Assembly (NCBI GenBank): GCA_902562015.1
Contig: CACERX010000049.1
Location: 1 to 8,017 of the forward strand
Reading direction: 5' to 3'
Length of the DNA: 8,017 nt
Source: an uncultured SAR324 cluster bacterium
GTDB taxonomy: Bacteria > SAR324 > NAC60-12
The notes below the pieces were generated by a model, which worked only from the letters and a program-made list of their open reading frames with translations, was not told the origin of the DNA and did no database searches. Positions 7,201-8,017 of this stretch are shown piece after piece; the first letter of the stretch is position 1; each line of letters opens with the position of its first letter. The position numbers and the translations under genes were made by a program.

Positions 7201-8017
7201 CTGTGACATTCACTGATCTGGAACCTGACATTGGGATTTATGGCTTTACCACATCAGATATCACAGTCCCATCATATGTGAATCTCTCAACAATGAACAT
7301 TACCGACAGTGACAACACAACCTGGTCGGGGACATTTACTCCAATTGACAATACTACTGGTGGCAGTGGCCAGTCTGGTAGTTATAACATTAGATTTGCT
7401 CTGCCTTACAATACATATAAAGATTTCAAAGGCAATGATGGCTATGCAACTAGGTACTCCCCTTACTTTATTGCTGATACAAAAGCTCCGTATGTAAATT
7501 TCGTCGAATTAGTTCACGATGGAGAAGAAGTAACTACTACTAACGGCATGTGTATGCCAATTGAAAGTAATATCAAAGTGAATTTCGATTATATAATGGA
7601 GCCCAATTATATCGATACTACCACATCCGGCTCAAACTGTGCAGGATCTGTGAATCTATCTTCTGATGACATTAGTACCTGTAGTCCCAGCTCTAGCTGC
7701 AGCTGTGTTACAATGACTTCAGAACCAACTACTCCTGCATCGGGCAGCTATCAGAATATAGAATATACACTCAATCCAACTGACAACCTCTCATCAAGCA
7801 CTTCATATAAAGTTTGGGTAACAACACGTGCAAGAGATGCTTTAGGAAATACTTTTACAAGTGATTATATTCATTCACACGAGCTAAAATCTTCTGCAAT
7901 ACTTCCCGCCTCAGATGCAGAAGTATTCTTTGCTGTTGGGCAATCTGGAAAGATCTTTAGATCTGGTGACAATGGTGCTTCCTGGGATAATGAAACATGT
8001 TTTACATTTAAACAGCT
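1296..8017 (+). CDS. Giant multidomain Ig-like repeat lipoprotein, probable surface adhesin (3' partial)
   Basis: The frame from the ATG at 1296 has no stop through the window end: 2,240 codons plus 2 nt. A GTG at 1293 overlapping the upstream TAG, and a GTG at 1299, are alternative starts. ATG is favoured because a basic n-region, a hydrophobic core and a lipobox (A18-L-G-C21) follow directly. No strong Shine-Dalgarno is visible (AGG at 1278-1280 is distant), so translational coupling to the first gene is likely. The mature protein is rich in Asp, Asn, Ser, Thr and Gly and consists of about 18 beta-sandwich domains, mostly joined by V-D-T-x-x-P linkers. Class order is A-B-A-C-D-C-D-D-C-C-D-C-C-D-D-D'-D'-E, then an Asp-box propeller start. 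There is no RTX nonapeptide array and no LPxTG, so anchoring by lipid is the simplest reading. The likely role is a stalked adhesin or ligand-binding surface protein; the ligand is unknown. The class names are recognised by motif, not by a search. Confidence 0.93.
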   Translation, partial: MVIKNKLKVFIFVLLLFALGCEADTYSTNREEFGTDVSSDRKAPTVSLRAAIIKNTENAVVQSTETGTVYLVRATLGISIPANIKGAADNLWNSVNIIFVDTNTDLPATGLADGTYKAYAEDPTGNLSSPSTNSVIIDSTAPTANLTAVTDDVGNITGALTSGDYTDDTSLVLSGTNEAGSVVIVYNGTTELGNATVSGTSWTYTASVANGTTYQFNVKETDLASNTSDATSNFTVTGDTTTPSVTLNAGNLNASDSAVVQSTENGTVYLIRESVDVSNLASITGAADNLWNSVTISTPSTNTSLPVTGLINGTYEAYAVDYAGNLSSESSNSVIIDSTIPTITNVVISSASVKQNNLLNAGDNVSVTVTFSESVLVASGTPTLTLVVGSTNQTAIYDAEDNGTNQMVFQYTIQALETDSDGISIGANAVARPGSSTIRDAFGNDANLEHDAVTHNEEYKVDTTAPSVSSFTLDDTELTVGETATVTLVFSDTVLEFSSSADIDVANLDNGSASGTLSTMTSSDNITWTGTFTPVANTEDDTNYLELEKEKYTDLAGNIGATDNRTANFVINTLGPTISSVAITSSSGKQNNFLNAGDNVSMTVNYSETVILDNTGGPPVLTIVVGSTDRPTTYISGSNSDNLTFLYTIQAGENDTDGISISANALELPTNTTLKDSTGNIASLTHDAVTHNAEYKVDTTTPSVSSFTMSDTEIKIGDTPTVTLAFSEAVIGFSSSADITIASLDNGTASGSLSTMSSTDNESWTGTFTPTANTEDATNSLSLAINSYTDLAGNNGPAATTANYEIDTIAPTVDNFTMSDTELKVGDTSTVTLTFSEAVTGFSNADITIASLDNGTSTGTLSTMTSTDNESWTGTFTPTDDIEDNTSVLTLGTSYTDLAGNTGPTEQTSNYEVDTREPTVNTIAISDEDGIQNNFLNPNDNVSFTVTFSETVIVDNSSGLSLTFLMGSENRSAQYKSGSGNAQQVFGYTIDDLLTSGENDSDGLSTGSNPIVLPSGSTIKDLAGNSAIITHAGMSTDSDHKVDTIPPSEVSTGIDNATTTGLQNNFLNAGDVLSLKSNFSETVLKESASLTYKIVVGSDNKTATYSAGTNSDNLTFQYQIQAGDNDTDGISIDQNNIIGTITDLAGNIASDVTINALTDNSSYKVDTTAPSVDNFTMSDTALKIGDNATVTLIFSEQICPVTDSCAIGFNNSDIDIPDVTGTSTDTGTLSTLATDDNVSWTGIFIPTDNIEDNTSVLTLGNGYTDLAGNTGPAATTANYEVDTKEPEVSRVFVSGQQGISAYNFLNPNDNVSLTARFTETVVVDNSYGGAPSLTFIMGSDNRTATFTSGSNSVDLVFGYTIGALYTPGENDSDGLSTGADAVVVPDNRTIKDLAGNTAILDHNAMSTDFNYKVDTIPPNLGSVGIISGSCIQNNFLKPNATVTTRAYFSEDVLLVSGSPTLPIVVGSSERDNSTYSSGHTSANFNFTYRILPLLASGENDDDGISINQNAFSLNSAVITDKADNLADNISHSAVPDNESFKVDTIPPAVSSFTMDDIEVRIGDRPLVTLEFSEPISPDDSSCGVEGLTNGDITVPNGLLSNGASTAVGDLSTLSTSDNETWTSTFTPEDDIEDDTNQLELRDGTYTDLAGNEGPAAQTANFLVDTRRPTAQFYMDDRHLKFGDNMTLYLEFSEPVMEFSNADITIPNIDRGPGQGRTSGTLSTMTLQSDNKTWVGIFVPTFPTTEDWTNTFTLGTNWKDLDNNTGTAATSPNYMIDDIPPSANGSTTITIQTNGSANDALILYGQSATVTVTFPEPVNKYWGGNVNKNESNNDVNDCTSDDNASGSSTATLNFDATDLDLDNATGTSSTITNGRFSGSDCNNTTWTATYTPPDDVEFPVNTITVKNTWYDQVGNQGVDNVTSVFDVETYRPRAVLTITHNHSDNFTCGNYHSNCNNKHGFRPGDNGTLTVTFTDLEPDIGIYGFTTSDITVPSYVNLSTMNITDSDNTTWSGTFTPIDNTTGGSGQSGSYNIRFALPYNTYKDFKGNDGYATRYSPYFIADTKAPYVNFVELVHDGEEVTTTNGMCMPIESNIKVNFDYIMEPNYIDTTTSGSNCAGSVNLSSDDISTCSPSSSCSCVTMTSEPTTPASGSYQNIEYTLNPTDNLSSSTSYKVWVTTRARDALGNTFTSDYIHSHELKSSAILPASDAEVFFAVGQSGKIFRSGDNGASWDNETCFTFKQ
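1422..1715 (+). repeat. Domain 1, class A repeat (copy 1), residues 43-140
   Basis: This is the first extracytoplasmic domain after a short linker (22-42). Motifs in order are V-V-Q-S-T-E-x-G-T-V-Y-L, then G-A-A-D-N-L-W-N-S-V, then G-T-Y-x-A-Y-A-x-D-x-x-G-N-L-S-S and the end N-S-V-I-I-D-S-T. It is clearly paralogous to domain 3 (2022-2312), with the same ten residues at the G-A-A-D-N-L-W-N-S-V core. I associate such repeats with large bacterial adhesins, from memory. Confidence 0.8.
1716..2021 (+). repeat. Domain 2, class B bacterial Ig-like domain, residues 141-242
   Basis: The motifs D-D-V-G-N-x-T-G, S-G-x-Y-T-D-D, L-S-G-T-x-E-A-G-S-V-V, G-T-S-W-T-Y-T and T-D-L-A-S-N-T-S match the bacterial Ig-like domains (Big_6/Big_13 type) found in BapA-like adhesins. 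It occurs once in this window, between the two class A copies. Confidence 0.75.
2022..2312 (+). repeat. Domain 3, class A repeat (copy 2), residues 243-339
   Basis: This domain has the same motif order and nearly the same length as domain 1 (97 versus 98 residues), including identical G-A-A-D-N-L-W-N-S-V and N-S-V-I-I-D-S-T blocks. It hands over to the first class C domain through S-T-I-P-T. Confidence 0.8.
2313..3014 (+). repeat. Two-domain unit C-D, copy 1 (domains 4 and 5), residues 340-573
   Basis: Domain 4 (class C, 2313-2684) resembles SwmB/cadherin-like repeats: Q-N-N-x-L-N-A-G-D-N-V-S, V-T-F-S-E-S-V, L-V-V-G-S, then the acidic loop D419-S-D-G422. It ends in Y-K-V-D-T. Domain 5 (class D, 2685-3014) is Big_12-like: S-S-F-T-x-D-D-T-E-L, T-V-T-L-V-F-S, a loop ending in D-N-I-T-W-T-G-T-F-T-P, and Y-T-D-L-A-G-N. 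The pair repeats at 3015-3719. Confidence 0.8.
2643..2683 (+). repeat. 41-nt block shared with 3351-3391 (40 of 41 identical)
   Basis: This block encodes the end of domain 4, H-D-A-V-T-H-N-E-E-Y-K-V-D-T. The matching block ends domain 6, with one A-to-C change (Glu to Ala). The offset is 708 nt, exactly 236 codons. Near-identity extending through third codon positions points to a recent duplication or gene conversion of the C-D unit. Confidence 0.85.
3015..3719 (+). repeat. Two-domain unit C-D, copy 2 (domains 6 and 7), residues 574-808
   Basis: Domain 6 (class C, 3015-3392) carries Q-N-N-F-L-N-A-G-D-N-V-S and the acidic loop E653-N-D-T-D-G658. Domain 7 (class D, 3393-3719) carries T-M-S-D-T-E-I-K-I-G-D, F-S-E-A-V, N-E-S-W-T-G-T-F-T-P and Y-T-D-L-A-G-N. 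Unit length is 235 residues against 234 in copy 1. The C-to-D junctions share a 41-nt block with one mismatch. Confidence 0.8.
3720..4796 (+). repeat. Three-domain unit D-C-C, copy 1 (domains 8-10), residues 809-1167
   Basis: Domain 8 (class D, 3720-4040) is close to domain 7. Domain 9 (class C, 4041-4427) is a variant with a longer loop before the acidic site E998-N-D-S-D-G1003, and with a G-M-S-T-D end. Domain 10 (class C, 4428-4796) has the normal short loop and D1124-N-D-T-D-G1129. Domain 9 is most like domain 12, which marks this as one copy of a larger repeated unit. Confidence 0.75.
3926..3970 (+). repeat. 45-nt block shared with 5030-5074 (43 of 45 identical)
   Basis: This block encodes T-D-D-I-E-D-N-T-S-V-L-T-L in domain 8. 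The matching block is in domain 11. It includes 25 identical bases in a row (3937-3961 and 5041-5065). The offset is 1,104 nt, exactly 368 codons, which is the period of the D-C-C super-unit. Confidence 0.85.
4797..5927 (+). repeat. Three-domain unit D-C-C, copy 2 (domains 11-13), residues 1168-1544
   Basis: Domain 11 (class D, 4797-5144) matches domain 8 but has an insertion carrying C1199 and C1205. Domain 12 (class C, 5145-5540) shares with domain 9 the long loop, E1369-N-D-S-D-G1374, the A-M-S-T-D end and the preceding [RK]-E-P linker. Domain 13 (class C, 5541-5927) has E1498-N-D-D-D-G1503 and C1430. Unit length is 377 residues against 359 in copy 1. Confidence 0.75.
5277..5283 (+). repeat. 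G7 homopolymer inside the giant ORF (domain 12)
   Basis: Seven consecutive G encode part of Y-G-G-A-P in domain 12. Loss of one G would move translation into a frame that ends at TGA 5509-5511, truncating the protein after domain 11. Such tracts can slip, but a length of seven is modest. Confidence 0.5.
5928..6626 (+). repeat. Domains 14 and 15, tandem class D Ig-like domains, residues 1545-1777
   Basis: Domain 14 (5928-6290) has M-D-D-I-E-V-R-I-G-D, F-S-E-P-I, an insertion with C1582 at the same place as the cysteine insertion of domain 11, N-E-T-W-T and Y-T-D-L-A-G-N. Domain 15 (6291-6626) has F-S-E-P-V, F-S-N-A-D-I-T-I and a Gly/Pro/Arg-rich loop (G-P-G-Q-G-R). Both end with the usual Asp/Pro linker. 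They diverge more from the upstream copies than those do from each other. Confidence 0.75.
6627..7079 (+). repeat. Domain 16, divergent class D domain with long Cys-containing insertion, residues 1778-1928
   Basis: The class D frame is recognisable (V-T-V-T-F-P-E-P-V, T-T-W-T-A-T-Y-T-P-P-D-D-V-E, W-Y-D-Q-V-G-N). An Asn/Asp/Ser-rich insertion between these blocks makes it about 150 residues instead of about 110. C1837 sits in the insertion and C1880 in the next loop, so a disulfide between them is plausible. A G7 tract (6757-6763) lies at the start of the insertion. Confidence 0.65.
6757..6763 (+). repeat. Second G7 homopolymer inside the giant ORF (domain 16)
   Basis: Seven consecutive G encode the W-G-G of Y-W-G-G-N at the start of the domain 16 insertion. 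It is the second such tract in the gene. Confidence 0.5.
7080..7481 (+). repeat. Domain 17, divergent class D domain with a Cys/His cluster, residues 1929-2062
   Basis: The core motifs R-P-G-D-N-G-T-L-T-V-T-F, T-S-D-I-T-V-P, L-S-T-M, D-N-T-T-W-S-G-T-F-T-P and Y-K-D-F-K-G-N-D identify it as class D. Before the first core strand there is an extra loop with H1939, H1941, C1947, H1951, C1954 and H1958. The usual V-D-T linker appears as I-A-D-T-K-A-P. Confidence 0.65.
7482..7889 (+). repeat. Domain 18, class E SbsA/Big_5-like domain, residues about 2063-2198
   Basis: The features are E-S-N-I-K-V-N-F-D-Y-I-M-E-P, then I-E-Y-T-L-N-P, S-S-T-S-Y-K-V-W-V-T and A-R-D-A-L-G-N-T-F. These fit the Big_5 pattern: a strand with F-x-x-x-M-x-P, then P-x-x-x-L-x-x-x-T-x-Y, then D-x-x-G-N. 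It differs from all upstream domains and holds five cysteines (2086, 2115, 2129, 2135, 2137). The end boundary is approximate. Confidence 0.55.
7917..8017 (+). other. Start of a probable Asp-box (BNR/Ycf48-like) beta-propeller, partial
   Basis: Residues 2208-2240 contain F-F-A-V-G-Q-S-G-K-I-F-R followed by S2223-G-D-N-G-A-S-W2230 (7962-7985). This matches the Asp-box pattern S/T-x-D-x-G-x-T/S-W and the usual preceding G-x-I-x-R strand. Such boxes recur in sialidase-like and Ycf48-like propellers. Only the first box is inside the window, so the number of blades is unknown. It would form the membrane-distal head of the stalk. Confidence 0.6.

Noticed and set aside
1296..8017. RTX toxin or type I secreted adhesin
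   Set aside because: No G-G-x-G-x-D nonapeptide array is seen in the window, and the N-terminus has a lipobox instead of a type I retention module. The C-terminus is not visible, so a distal signal cannot be fully excluded.
1296..8017. Abundant N-x-S/T sequons taken as evidence of N-glycosylation
   Set aside because: The protein is rich in Asn, Ser and Thr, so many sequons are expected by composition alone.

Overview
The window holds two genes on the + strand in an apparent operon, preceded by about 400 bp of AT-rich non-coding DNA. Both genes encode proteins with lipoprotein signal peptides. There is no RNA gene, mobile element or CRISPR array. The base composition, the lipoboxes and the possible beta-barrel C-terminus of the first protein suggest a Gram-negative (diderm) bacterium. 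The domain types are common in marine and environmental Proteobacteria and related diderms, but I cannot name the organism.

Layout. Positions 1-402 are AT-rich, with T-tract/G-tract repeats near the left edge and a candidate sigma70-type promoter (perfect TTGACA at 296-301). Gene 1 (403-1293, 296 aa) encodes a lipoprotein with a very basic middle region carrying a duplicated W-C-G-T-A-C-L motif, then a strand-rich C-terminal half ending in Phe. Gene 2 starts 2 nt after the gene 1 stop (ATG at 1296) and stays open without a stop to the window edge at 8017. It codes for at least 2,240 residues and is partial at its 3' end.

The gene 2 product is a giant, probably surface-exposed repeat lipoprotein. 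After the lipobox (C21) come about 18 Ig-like or cadherin-like beta-sandwich domains of roughly 95-150 residues. Most are separated by a linker of the form [YF]-[KE]-V-D-T-x-x-P. I label the classes A (N-terminal type), B (bacterial Ig), C (SwmB-like, with a D-x-D-G loop), D (Big_12-like) and E (SbsA/Big_5-like). Their order is A-B-A-C-D-C-D-D-C-C-D-C-C-D-D-D'-D'-E. An Asp-box (BNR) motif follows and marks the start of a probable beta-propeller that continues past the window. The domain order and shared DNA blocks indicate growth by duplication of a two-domain unit (C-D) and a three-domain unit (D-C-C).

Working model (inference): gene 1 supplies an outer-membrane-anchored, possibly barrel-forming partner. 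Gene 2 supplies a long lipid-anchored stalk that displays a C-terminal propeller for binding a ligand or surface. The most unusual points are the pairing itself, the twin CGTAC motif, the restriction of cysteines to the distal half of the stalk, and a Cys/His cluster in domain 17.
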